Positions 34,269-43,502 of a stretch of DNA of 64,000 nt are shown here, piece after piece. Position numbers and translations under genes: made by a program. The DNA is from an uncultured Pirellula sp. (GTDB lineage: Bacteria > Planctomycetota > Planctomycetia > Pirellulales > Pirellulaceae). Within the stretch, counting starts at the first letter, position 1. The number at the start of each line of letters is the position of its first letter. The notes under the pieces were generated by a model. That model was given only the letters and a program-made list of their open reading frames with translations, was not told the origin of the DNA and searched no databases. The stretch spans positions 62,001 through 126,000 of the forward strand of contig CAITIE010000150.1 of NCBI GenBank assembly GCA_903892355.1, in the 5' to 3' direction.

Positions 34269-34529
34269 TTCGATTCGGTTGGGATCGGAATGGTTTGGGA
34301 ACGACATCGCTTGTAGGGGCGACATCATTCTGGGGACGGTATGGTTTCAGGTCGGCAGGAAACCCCTCACATTCCAGGAGACGTTCCCACGCAGGAGGGC
34401 CTTCGACGAAGATCCTCATCCCTTTTTTCCCATCATTGGGCTCGAAAGCTTATCTCCCCAATCAATTCCTTTCAAGTCAGGATTTGGCTATATTTTAGGT
34501 GTGGCTCGATTATCGGGCTTTCCGGAGCT

Positions 34530-36152
34530 ATGAAATTCCTGGATTTCTTTATTACTATGAGCAATTCATTCGCCCGCCACAGGTTCGCCCGTCATAGGGC
34601 CGCAGGCCGCTTGGATGGGTCGAGGTGTTTCGAAATTCCACCCCCGGCCCGACAGTCGGGGGCTGCGAGGAAGAGAGTTTCAAGGGGGAGGAGAGCTGCA
34701 GGGAACCGAAGAGGTGTCTCCCGGTCCTTTGGACTACTCGGGGGGATCGCACTATTGGCCGTCGGCTGGATGGCAGCTTACTTTTGGGTCGACGCGTCCA
34801 GTCGAGACCTCCTCTATCGCCAAGGAAAACCGGCGAGCGCTGCGGCGAGGCTCGAAAGTTGGGCTCCCTGGATGTTTTCACCGAACCGTTGGCGATGGCT
34901 CCTTGCTGATGCCTATCGCAAATTGGGTGACCGTGGTCGAGTGAAACGCATCACCGACGAACTCGCAACTGGGGGACTGGCCCAAACTCAGGCCGCAGCC
35001 CCGCTATTGCTGATGGACTCGGCCTCCGGGGTTCCGAACAAAGTGAAAGAAAACCTGGGTCCACTTCTCTTGATCTACAAAGAGAATGGAGCTGAGGTTC
35101 TAGGCTCACTCGTTCAAGGATTCATGACCCAAGGAGACTCCAACAGCGCCAACCAAACATTGCGTCTTTGGGGGGAACTCTTCGAGGGTGATTTTCAACT
35201 CGAGTTCTGGCGAGGAGTCACCAGCACCGCAAATTATGATCTTGATGGAGCCATAGAGTCGTTTCAAAAATCGATCGCCATACGCTCGGATTTCCCGCGA
35301 TCCCACGAAGAACTTGCCCAGGTGTATCTTGAAAAGGCTCAATTCGAAGAGGCTCGGACCGAATTTGAATGGATTGAAAAGTATGCCAAGAAGAATGGTA
35401 TCGAGCAATCGCCTGAATTGATTTCGGGATACGCGCGCTCTCTGCTCAATCTGGGCTACCCAGACCTTGCGTCTGAGCAACTGAAAAAGCTGAAAGACAT
35501 CTCCAAATTGCCGAGCCCCGAGTTAGCGTTGGTCTGTGAAACGAATCTCGAATCGGGGAATGTGCGCGATGCGACCGAACAAGCTGCCATGCTTCTGAAA
35601 CGGTGGCCGGATGCACTCCCTTATTTGCAACTCCAAGCTCGCTGCATGGCGAAACTTGGAAACAGCTCCGAAAGTGAAGCTCTGTTCCAAAAAGCTTCCG
35701 AGAGCCAGTTGAAACGGCCAGACGTCGACCGCATGCTCGAACGACTCGTCACCGACAATAGCAATCAGGATCTTCGCAGGGATATGGGGGAAATGATGAT
35801 GAATTACCTCGATCCCTCCGGCGGAGCTGGATATGTCCAAGTCGCATCGCGGGCTAACCCGATCGACCTTAAGTCGCACGCTCTGCTCGCGAACTACTTT
35901 GAACGCGAAGGCCGTTTGAACGCCGCCGAAAACCATCGTCGGGCCATTCGGCAAATCGAATTGGCGATCCTGGAATCGCAACAGTTTTCGGCACAAGATC
36001 CAAACCAACCACCCTTCCAAGGCCAGCCTCCAATTCCAGGCCCGTTTCGGATAACACCCAACGGCACCCCGCAAGCACCCCCGCCCGAAAACAACCCTAC
36101 TAAAAATAGCCCTACTGAAAACAACGCAGCAAAGCCCTCGGAAAAGGATTAG
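34530..36152 (+). CDS. Membrane-anchored TPR-repeat protein
   Basis: About 540 residues. An Arg-rich N-terminus precedes one transmembrane helix (FGLLGGIALLAVGWMAAYFW). The rest is a helical tetratricopeptide-like array, clearest at DGAIESFQKSIAIRSDFPRS, HEELAQVYLEKAQFEEARTE and LNLGYPDLASEQLKKLKD. The C-terminal ~50 residues are Pro/Asn/Gln-rich, with a degenerate 15-bp repeat giving NNPTKNSPTENN. The start is uncertain: ATG 34530 (ggag just upstream) or ATG 34557. The FG-GAP/UnbV lipoprotein gene follows; in planctomycetes TPR and UnbV proteins often occur together, so they may act as a pair. Confidence 0.85.
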   Translation: MKFLDFFITMSNSFARHRFARHRAAGRLDGSRCFEIPPPARQSGAARKRVSRGRRAAGNRRGVSRSFGLLGGIALLAVGWMAAYFWVDASSRDLLYRQGKPASAAARLESWAPWMFSPNRWRWLLADAYRKLGDRGRVKRITDELATGGLAQTQAAAPLLLMDSASGVPNKVKENLGPLLLIYKENGAEVLGSLVQGFMTQGDSNSANQTLRLWGELFEGDFQLEFWRGVTSTANYDLDGAIESFQKSIAIRSDFPRSHEELAQVYLEKAQFEEARTEFEWIEKYAKKNGIEQSPELISGYARSLLNLGYPDLASEQLKKLKDISKLPSPELALVCETNLESGNVRDATEQAAMLLKRWPDALPYLQLQARCMAKLGNSSESEALFQKASESQLKRPDVDRMLERLVTDNSNQDLRRDMGEMMMNYLDPSGGAGYVQVASRANPIDLKSHALLANYFEREGRLNAAENHRRAIRQIELAILESQQFSAQDPNQPPFQGQPPIPGPFRITPNGTPQAPPPENNPTKNSPTENNAAKPSEKD

Positions 36153-36228
36153 CGTGTCTCGGAATTTCGCCGACGCGATCATTCGGCAGCGTAATTAATC
36201 ACCAGCATCAACCGTCAGCAATGTGGCA

Positions 36229-38145
36229 ATGCCCCCTCCCATCGACGTTACCTATCCAATCGGTACCTATCCAATCGGTCGATCGCGGCGTTCGTGGGAA
36301 CCCTTGAGCTCGCGGTTTGCCTACATCGCTTTCGTCGTGACGGTATGCGTCTACCTGCCGAACTTTGTCGGCTGCACCGGTTCGTCGAACAGCGCAACCG
36401 ATCCGAGCAAGAAAACGGAAAACGCCCAAGTCAACTCGGCCTCAACCGCGGCCACGCCTAACCAAGGAACACAAAAACAGCCGTCGGGAAACACAGCTTC
36501 ATCCTCGGACGTAGCCACCTCTAAATCCGCCTTAAAGTTCACAGCGCATAGCTCCGATATCGGCGTCGATTTCACGTACCGCAACGGCGAAGGCGCATGG
36601 CTTGTCGCGATGATTGAATCCAACGGAGGTGGCGTCGGTTCCATCGATTACGATCGAGATGGACGCTGGGATTTGTTCATCCCCGGAGGTGGGATGCTCT
36701 CCCCTCAAAAGGAAATCATCATGGTTTCCAACGGACTCTTCCAACAACAGGCTCCAATGAAAAATGCTCCGCTTGGTTTTCGCGAGGTCGGTGGAAAAGC
36801 GGCCTGCGATGCTGGGGCCTGCTACTCGTTTGGTGCTGCGGTCGGCGATTACGATGACGATGGTCTCTCCGATATCTTCATCACTGGTTTCGGCGGACAG
36901 CAATTGCTTCGAAACCAAGGGGACGGCACCTTTGAGGATGTTACTCGACAGGCGGGTTTCCATCATCGAGGATGGAGTTCATCCGCAGCATGGTTCGATT
37001 TGGAAAACGATGGGGACCTCGACCTTTACATCGCTCACTACGGCGTCTGGTCCCCTGCATTGGACAAGCGATGTTTCAACGCACAAGGTGAAATCGACCG
37101 GTGCGCCCCTGCCGACTTTGCAGGCGAACCCGACGAGCTTTGGGTCAACGATGGGAACGGTACGTTTCGCGATGCCTCGGAGTTCTTGAAGGCATTTCCT
37201 TATCGCGGAGTCGGTGTCGTGGCGTGCGATTTCGACGTCGACGGAGACACCGACCTCTATGTAGCTAATGACGAAGACCCCAACGTCCTTTTGGACAACC
37301 AAGGGAATGGTGAACTCAAAGAAATCGGAGCGTCTTCGGGCACCAGTCTCGGTTCCCGATCCATCGTCGACGGTAGCATGGGACTCGCAGTCGCGGATTT
37401 CGATGGAAACCTGAAACCCGATATTTTGGTCACCAACTACCAGAACGAATACTGCGAACTCTACCTGAATCAAGGCAAGCAGTATTTTTCTCTCGGTACG
37501 CGATCGGCCGGATTGATGGCTCTCGGCCAATCCGTCGTCGGGTGGGGAACCGCATTCTTCGATGCTGACCACGACAGCGATGACGACCTTGTAGTCATCG
37601 CTGGGCATACAAGTCGCCGCCCAATCCGAAGCAGCAACCTTCAAAAGCCGTATCTGCTAGAAAACGTCCAAGGAAAAAGGTTGGTTTCCATAGGCGATGC
37701 AACAGGCGAGTTCTTTCGCCAAGTCCACGCTGGTCGAGGGATGGCCATCGGTGACTACGACAACGATGGTGACATTGATTTTGTCGTGAGCATGCTGGAG
37801 CAACCCGTGGAACTACTCACCAACGACACTCCCAATTTAGGAAACTACCTTGAAGTGGATCTTGTCGGAACCCGAAGCAATCGGGATGCGGTGGGCGCCT
37901 GGGTCGAATTGGAGCTTGAAACGAATGGGTCGGCTAGGGAGAAGCAGGTGAAACATCGTATCGGAGGGGGGTCCTACGCATCCACCCACGCCTCTACCAT
38001 CCACTTTGGACTAGGAAACTCCCGGAAAATCCTTCGCGCGACGATTCATTGGCCCAGTGGGCAGACCCAAACCTTAACCGACTTGACCGCAAACCATCGA
38101 CTCATCGTTACGGAACCCCACGCTTCGGATTCCATAACCCGATAA
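36229..38145 (+). CDS. FG-GAP / ASPIC-UnbV (CRTAC1-like) lipoprotein
   Basis: About 638 residues. The N-terminus has a hydrophobic stretch (FAYIAFVVTVCVYLPNFVG) ending in a lipobox-like NFVGC, so it is probably lipid-anchored. Seven calcium-binding FG-GAP/VCBS motifs follow, including DYDRDGRWDLF, DYDDDGLSDIFITG, DLENDGDLDLYIAH, DFDVDGDTDLYVAN and DYDNDGDIDFVVS, implying a beta-propeller. The C-terminal ASPIC/UnbV domain reads NYLEVDLVGTRSNRDAVGAW and ends with ASTIHFGLG. Role unknown; such proteins bind partners or glycans. A GTG six bases earlier could be the start. Residues 8-17 are a TYPIG duplication. Confidence 0.9.
   Translation: MPPPIDVTYPIGTYPIGRSRRSWEPLSSRFAYIAFVVTVCVYLPNFVGCTGSSNSATDPSKKTENAQVNSASTAATPNQGTQKQPSGNTASSSDVATSKSALKFTAHSSDIGVDFTYRNGEGAWLVAMIESNGGGVGSIDYDRDGRWDLFIPGGGMLSPQKEIIMVSNGLFQQQAPMKNAPLGFREVGGKAACDAGACYSFGAAVGDYDDDGLSDIFITGFGGQQLLRNQGDGTFEDVTRQAGFHHRGWSSSAAWFDLENDGDLDLYIAHYGVWSPALDKRCFNAQGEIDRCAPADFAGEPDELWVNDGNGTFRDASEFLKAFPYRGVGVVACDFDVDGDTDLYVANDEDPNVLLDNQGNGELKEIGASSGTSLGSRSIVDGSMGLAVADFDGNLKPDILVTNYQNEYCELYLNQGKQYFSLGTRSAGLMALGQSVVGWGTAFFDADHDSDDDLVVIAGHTSRRPIRSSNLQKPYLLENVQGKRLVSIGDATGEFFRQVHAGRGMAIGDYDNDGDIDFVVSMLEQPVELLTNDTPNLGNYLEVDLVGTRSNRDAVGAWVELELETNGSAREKQVKHRIGGGSYASTHASTIHFGLGNSRKILRATIHWPSGQTQTLTDLTANHRLIVTEPHASDSITR
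36250..36279 (+). repeat. 15-bp duplication in the signal region of the FG-GAP lipoprotein gene
   Basis: acctatccaatcggt is present twice without change at 36250-36264 and 36265-36279, encoding TYPIGTYPIG just before the signal peptide. In frame, so neutral for the reading frame. Confidence 0.95.
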
Positions 38146-38517
38146 ATCTCCAAAAACCAATAAATGCGGCCCGGCTGAATGCCCCTTTCAAGCCAGCCAG
38201 CGGACTGACGGGGGATCGACTTGATCGGGGCGGGTGGATCGCGGATCGATCAGCGGGGCCGTCCACGGCGACAACGATTGCAGCGTGGACTTGATCGGGA
38301 TCTCTAGTTTACGTACCGGTCGGATCCCCGAAACGTGTAGAATCGGCAATAATGCTTCCGGGGTTGTGATATCCTCGGTCAAAACGATCGAACTCAACCG
38401 CTTGCTTCAATCCAAATTCTTCTCAATTCGTTCACTCGCCTTTGGCTAGGCCGTTTGCTCCCAATGCAATTCTGCAAAAGCGAACGCACCATCGGCCAAT
38501 ACAACCTCGAATCGTAT
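38146..38517. other. Intergenic region upstream of the AAA+ gene
   Basis: About 370 bases. No gene, terminator or convincing promoter is visible. A TTG and an ATG in frame with the AAA+ gene lie at 38455 and 38464, so the coding region could begin there. Confidence 0.5.
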
Positions 38518-40320
38518 ATGACTGAAAAACAATCCAACGTCGAATTACCTACTTCCGATGTACCCGCCGCATCGTATCCGTTCTTCGTCCAGATGGCCCG
38601 CATCATCAACTCGGGCCAATCGCGTGCCATTGTCGTGTCCGGGAACATCTATGACCTCTATTACGATGGTCGCGAATACGTCCCATTGATTCAGTTTCTG
38701 CAAACCAAGACGAAGATCCCGGGGTTGATTCAAGTCGTCTATGAACTGAACGGCCCTGTAAGGGTCAATGATGAAGATCGCGCGAAATTGCGTGAAGCTT
38801 GGGCTGGATGGAAGAACGGGGTCGCCGTCGAAGCAATCCCGACTCGTGAAGTGCTTCAAGATGGAAGCAAATTTGAGCTTCGCCGGCGTGAGTTCGATCA
38901 ATACCTGCGGGATGCGATCGGTAACGCCACCCAAGCTCTCGAGTTCCTCCGCCAACTGACGATCTGTTCCAGAAATTATCTCAAGGAGAACCTATTGGTC
39001 ATGATCGAAGGAGCCGACATCCTCCTTCCATCTGGGGATGGCGATGTGGCTCGAATGAACGACGCCCAACTTCGCCGTATCTCCATTGTGACCGATTGGT
39101 TTGGAGACCCTAGCTTTTTCAATGGCAAAGACAACGTTCTGCTGATCGCGGAATCGAGGAGTCTGATCCATCCTCGCATCTCGAGACTCCCTCAAGTCCT
39201 CTCCGTCGAGATTCCTTCACCCGATCTGACCGGGCGCAAGCACTACGCGCAGTGGCACATCGCCAACTCGGGGAATCGCGCGATCACCGAGTCGCTCGAT
39301 TTGGTGGCAGAAGCAACTGCGGGTCTTTCAATCCATGCCATGCGGCAATTGCTCCTCGCATCGGATTACTCAAAACAACCCATTCAGCGCCAAGACACAA
39401 CCTTGCAAGTCGAGCACTTCATCCAATCGCAACTCGGTGAAGATGTCATCGAGTTCAAAAAACCGATCCAAACGCTCAAGGATGTGATCGGGTTTTCCAA
39501 GCTCAAAGAGTTCCTCGAGGTGTACTTGATCCCGCGCATGAAGCTACCCGACGATCGAGCGCTCCCCGGTGCAGCGATCGCAGGGCCCATCGGTGGTGGC
39601 AAGACATTTATCTTTGAAGCGGTTGCTGCGGAACTGGATATGCCGGTCTTGGTACTGAAAAACATCCGCAGCCAATGGTTCGGACAAACAGACGTGATCT
39701 TTGAACGCTTGCGGCGGGTTCTCGAAGCGTTGGAGAAAGTCGTCATCTTTGTCGATGAAGCAGACACGCAGTTTGGAAGCGTGGGCGAAGGAGCCCACGA
39801 AACCGAACGCCGCTTGACTGGAAAGATCCAAGCGATGATGAGCGATCCCAAACTGCGGGGTAAAGTCATTTGGTTGCTGATGACCGCTCGTATCCATTTG
39901 CTCTCGCCAGATATTCGGCGACCCGGCCGGGTCGGCGATCTGATCATCCCGATCCTCGACCCCATTGGTGAAGATCGCAAAGAGTTTATCCGATGGATGT
40001 TAAAACCTACCAAGTTGGGTGACGAAGCGTTGGTAGAGTGGCTTGATAAGGACGGACTCGAGGAAGATTTTTCTTCCGCAGGCTACGCCGCGCTGCGAAG
40101 CCAATTCAAAGCGATTCCCCCTAAGGATGCAGACGAACTCAAGGAAATCGTCCGAGATTTCTTGCAACCGGCAATCAAGCAAACGCGTCGGTACCAGACG
40201 CTCCAGGCCCTCGTCAATTGCACGCGGCGTTCACTCCTTCCAAACCCAGATATTTCTGACGAAGATCGCGCCCAGATGGAACAAGAAATACGCCTTCTTG
40301 AATCCATGGGCATTCGTTAA
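38518..40320 (+). CDS. AAA+ ATPase of an envelope-linked cassette
   Basis: A 600-residue soluble AAA+ protein. The N-terminal ~340 residues form a large domain with ARIINSGQSRAIVVSGNIYD near its start and, later, LLVMIEGADILLPSGDGD; this half also looks like a degenerate P-loop fold. The second half holds the active AAA domain: Walker A GPIGGGKT (356-363), Walker B VVIFVDEAD (408-416), then GKVIWLLMTARIHLLSPDIR, with an arginine-finger candidate, and a C-terminal helical lid. The start at ATG 38518 is likely; 38464 is possible. The next gene starts 42 bases downstream, and together with the following VWA gene they form a plausible operon. Function unknown. Confidence 0.85.
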   Translation: MTEKQSNVELPTSDVPAASYPFFVQMARIINSGQSRAIVVSGNIYDLYYDGREYVPLIQFLQTKTKIPGLIQVVYELNGPVRVNDEDRAKLREAWAGWKNGVAVEAIPTREVLQDGSKFELRRREFDQYLRDAIGNATQALEFLRQLTICSRNYLKENLLVMIEGADILLPSGDGDVARMNDAQLRRISIVTDWFGDPSFFNGKDNVLLIAESRSLIHPRISRLPQVLSVEIPSPDLTGRKHYAQWHIANSGNRAITESLDLVAEATAGLSIHAMRQLLLASDYSKQPIQRQDTTLQVEHFIQSQLGEDVIEFKKPIQTLKDVIGFSKLKEFLEVYLIPRMKLPDDRALPGAAIAGPIGGGKTFIFEAVAAELDMPVLVLKNIRSQWFGQTDVIFERLRRVLEALEKVVIFVDEADTQFGSVGEGAHETERRLTGKIQAMMSDPKLRGKVIWLLMTARIHLLSPDIRRPGRVGDLIIPILDPIGEDRKEFIRWMLKPTKLGDEALVEWLDKDGLEEDFSSAGYAALRSQFKAIPPKDADELKEIVRDFLQPAIKQTRRYQTLQALVNCTRRSLLPNPDISDEDRAQMEQEIRLLESMGIR

Positions 40321-40362
40321 CCAAATTCAAATCCGATTTTACCTGCCTAAGGATTCCCAAGA

Positions 40363-42246
40363 ATGCGCCTTGCTCACCCCCTTTTTTCACTGCTTTCCGG
40401 AATTGTCACCGGTGGCACGTCGATTGGCCGCACGTTGCTCTTTGCGATGCTCATCGCGATCCCTTGGGCATCGCCCATCCGCGCCCAAGAACGATTCTCA
40501 GACTTGGTAGGGAACGTCCGCGTCGAACCCGTTTCCACCAACAAAACAGTCCAAGTCCCCTACATCCTCTGGGGTGGTGACATCGCTACGTTCCTAGCAA
40601 ACGGGGATTTAAAAACCAAACAAGGTTCGATCTACCAGCAAATGGGCTTGGACATGCAACTCCAAGCAGGAGACGATTTCGTCGGCCAAGTTCGCAACTA
40701 CCTGAGCGGCAAGTCGCCGATGCTGCGAGGGACTATGCACATGATCGGGTTGGCCGGTGAAGTCCTCGGCGCAGATCCGCGCACCAAACCAGTGATTATT
40801 TTGCAACTCTCATGGAGCGCAGGGGACCACGTTGTCGCTCGGAAAACCGTCCGCACCCTGAATGATCTCAAAGGGAAAAAGATCGCCTGCCAACAAGGTG
40901 GCCCGCACGTTGGATTGCTATACGATTCCCTCTCCGCAGCAGGATTGAATCGCCAAGACGTCGAGATTGTTTGGACGAAAGATATCACCGGTGCCGACGG
41001 ACCTGCCGAAGCCTTTCGCAAGGATCCATCCATCGACGCTTGCTGCGTTGTCACCCCCGACATGATCGGATTGACCAGCGGATTGGAAGCTGAAGGGTCC
41101 GGCGCCGAAGGCACCGTTGCCGGCGCTCGCGTAATCAACAGCACCGTCCAAATGAGCCGCTCCATCGCCGATGTCTACGCCGTACGCCGCGATTGGTACG
41201 ATGCGAACAAGGATTGGGTCAAGAAATTCGTCGCCGGTCACTTGAAGGCCACGGAGCAACTCGTCGCTATGCGAAAGACCTACTCGGAATCGAGCAAGAT
41301 GAGCAAGGAGTACGAGCAGATTCTTTCGCTCGCTCAGCGAGTTTACGGAAAAGAAGTTCTACCGACCATCGAAGGGGACGTACATGGACTGCTCCTCGAT
41401 TGCTCCTTTGCCGGACTCCCCGGTCAAATCGCGTTCTTCCGTCAAAAGTCCAACGCGAGCGGCTTCGACGAAACCATGTCACGAGCCATCAATTTGGCGA
41501 CCCAATGGAAATACGCCACCGCTCGCGCAGGTTTTGAACCCAACGACTTCGACTATAAGAAGCTAGCGGAGCTCGGCGGAATCCAATATGTCGAACCCCA
41601 AGCCGTCGAACGGTTCAACAACGCTGGCGAAACCACCGACATGTTCTTCGGAGAAAATCTCGACGCCAACACGATCGTCAGCTTTTCGATCAACTTCGAA
41701 CCCAACGAACAAACATTCTCTGCCGACCGATATGGACCAGAGTTCCTGCGAGCCCTCAAACAAGCGAGCCAGTTCGGGAACGCGCGCGTCGTTATTCGGG
41801 GCCACGCAGACCCCACCAAAACGCTCATGGATCTGGTCAAGGCAGGGACCGCAAAAGGGATCATCCAACAAAATGGAACACCCGGAAACTACCGGTACTT
41901 TATGAACGGCAAACCGTTAGATCTGAGCCGTACCAAAGAAGTCATCGAATTGGTCCGTACAGGAAATCTTGGGGGTGGAAGCAATGACCCCATTGTGACC
42001 ATGCAAGCCGCATTGACATTGTCGCAAGCCCGGGCGGAAGCGGTGAAAAAGTCTCTCGAAAAATACGCTTCTGATACTGGGATCACCGTCGACTTGTCAC
42101 AGATCGTTCCCGTCGGGGTGGGAATTATGGAGCCCGTAATTCCCAAGCCTCGCAATATGGACGAAGCCAAAGAGAACATGCGTGTTGAGTTTCGAATCGT
42201 GAAAGTCAATCCCGAAGCGTTGGCTCCAACCGACTTTAACTTCTAA
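40363..42246 (+). CDS. Periplasmic binding protein (NMT1/phosphate-SBP-like) fused to OmpA domain
   Basis: A 627-residue exported protein with a signal peptide (TLLFAMLIAIPWASPIRAQE). Residues about 40-400 are a type II periplasmic-binding fold of the NMT1/TauA/PstS kind, shown by TVRTLNDLKGKKIACQQGGP, DGPAEAFRKDPSIDACCVVT and a C-terminal lobe up to FDYKKLAELGGIQYVEP. Residues about 440-620 are an OmpA-like peptidoglycan-binding domain (ARVVIRGHADPTKTLM, then LSQARAEAVKKSLEKYASDT and MRVEFRIVKV), interrupted by an insertion of some 60-70 residues. No ABC permease or ATPase is adjacent, so a ligand sensor tethered to the cell wall is more likely than transport. Confidence 0.85.
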   Translation: MRLAHPLFSLLSGIVTGGTSIGRTLLFAMLIAIPWASPIRAQERFSDLVGNVRVEPVSTNKTVQVPYILWGGDIATFLANGDLKTKQGSIYQQMGLDMQLQAGDDFVGQVRNYLSGKSPMLRGTMHMIGLAGEVLGADPRTKPVIILQLSWSAGDHVVARKTVRTLNDLKGKKIACQQGGPHVGLLYDSLSAAGLNRQDVEIVWTKDITGADGPAEAFRKDPSIDACCVVTPDMIGLTSGLEAEGSGAEGTVAGARVINSTVQMSRSIADVYAVRRDWYDANKDWVKKFVAGHLKATEQLVAMRKTYSESSKMSKEYEQILSLAQRVYGKEVLPTIEGDVHGLLLDCSFAGLPGQIAFFRQKSNASGFDETMSRAINLATQWKYATARAGFEPNDFDYKKLAELGGIQYVEPQAVERFNNAGETTDMFFGENLDANTIVSFSINFEPNEQTFSADRYGPEFLRALKQASQFGNARVVIRGHADPTKTLMDLVKAGTAKGIIQQNGTPGNYRYFMNGKPLDLSRTKEVIELVRTGNLGGGSNDPIVTMQAALTLSQARAEAVKKSLEKYASDTGITVDLSQIVPVGVGIMEPVIPKPRNMDEAKENMRVEFRIVKVNPEALAPTDFNF

Positions 42247-42261
42247 CCAGAAAACATAGCC

Positions 42262-43275
42262 ATGCGCCCTAACTCCTACCAATCGTTGCTACACGGTTTT
42301 GGAAGCCTCGCCCTGCGATCGATTGTGTTTGCATGCACGATGATTGCGGTTGGGCTGGCAAACACTTCGCTAGGATTCGGCGATTACATCGTCGTCGTGC
42401 TCGATGACTCCGGGTCGATGCGCGAAATCATGCGTTCGGTTCGAATCACAAAGATCGATGCCGCCAAACGGGCTCTCGAACAAGTCATCCAGCAGGTCGA
42501 CGGGGAAACACAACTCGGGATCCTATTACTGAATGGGTCGCCAGCCACGAACCATTGGCTCGTTCCACTCGGGCCAGTCTCCAAAATTGATGCCGCCGAG
42601 AAAGTCAACCAACTCGGACCGGGTGGTGGTACTCCTCTCGGTTTCGCGATGCGCACCGGAACCGAGCAACTCCTCGCCGCGCGATCCAAACACATCTATG
42701 GCACCTATCGATTAGTAGTCGTCACCGACGGTGAAGCCTCCGACCGACTGCTCCTCGAGGATTACCTACCAGATATCCTGTCTCGAGGAATCATCGTCGA
42801 CGCCATCGGAGTCGATATGCAGGCCAACCACTCCCTGGCAACCCATGTGCATAGCTATCGCCGAGCCGACGATTCTGATGCCTTGGAAAATGCGTTGATA
42901 TCGATCATGGCTGAAGGCGGCACCAACCAAGACCAATCGACGAGCGACGCTGATTTCGAACTGCTGAATGCGTTTAACGATGTCGATGTCAAAGAAATCA
43001 TCGGAGCACTTTCCAGCCCCAACAACAAAGAAATCTTGGGAGCTCGTCGAATGAATGCTGGTGGGGATGGAACGATTTCAGTTCCGCCTGCAAATATCCA
43101 ACCCCCGCAACCCAACAGCCCCTTTCATGCCCCAGGTTACTCGTCCCCGACCGGTTCATCCGGTTCTGGTTCAATACTAGGGAACATGCTTGCGACCGTT
43201 TGCACCTGCCTGCTCCCCTTGATCGTTGCTTTTTTCGTCGTGATGGCATTGCTCGGCAAATCCACCAAAAAATGA
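42262..43275 (+). CDS. Exported VWA-domain protein with C-terminal membrane anchor
   Basis: A 337-residue protein. A signal peptide (LALRSIVFACTMIAVGLANT) leads directly into a VWA domain: YIVVVLDDSGSMREIM with metal site DxSxS at 48-52, then LVVVTDGEASDRLLLEDYLP. A Pro/Ser/Gly-rich linker follows, and a C-terminal hydrophobic helix (TCLLPLIVAFFVVMALLG) anchors it in the membrane. It begins 15 bases after the binding-protein/OmpA gene, so the genes are co-transcribed. In many systems VWA proteins work with AAA+ ATPases, and the AAA+ gene two positions upstream fits that theme, although here the VWA faces outward. Confidence 0.9.
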   Translation: MRPNSYQSLLHGFGSLALRSIVFACTMIAVGLANTSLGFGDYIVVVLDDSGSMREIMRSVRITKIDAAKRALEQVIQQVDGETQLGILLLNGSPATNHWLVPLGPVSKIDAAEKVNQLGPGGGTPLGFAMRTGTEQLLAARSKHIYGTYRLVVVTDGEASDRLLLEDYLPDILSRGIIVDAIGVDMQANHSLATHVHSYRRADDSDALENALISIMAEGGTNQDQSTSDADFELLNAFNDVDVKEIIGALSSPNNKEILGARRMNAGGDGTISVPPANIQPPQPNSPFHAPGYSSPTGSSGSGSILGNMLATVCTCLLPLIVAFFVVMALLGKSTKK

Positions 43276-43502
43276 CGCTAGCAAAACCCACTAGCCGTTC
43301 TATCGACGAGCCAACGACTTTCCCAAACATCTCTTCCTAGATCCCCCAGTCTCTCCGGGCGTACCGATTGCCATTGAGGCCACCGGCTCATTCTTGCTAT
43401 GACCGCAAACGATTCTTTGGTCGCGGTCGAAGTTCAACGCGACGGATGAATGAACCATTCGCTGTAACGAATGGTTTTGTAGTGGTACACGTGGAAGCTG
43501 GA

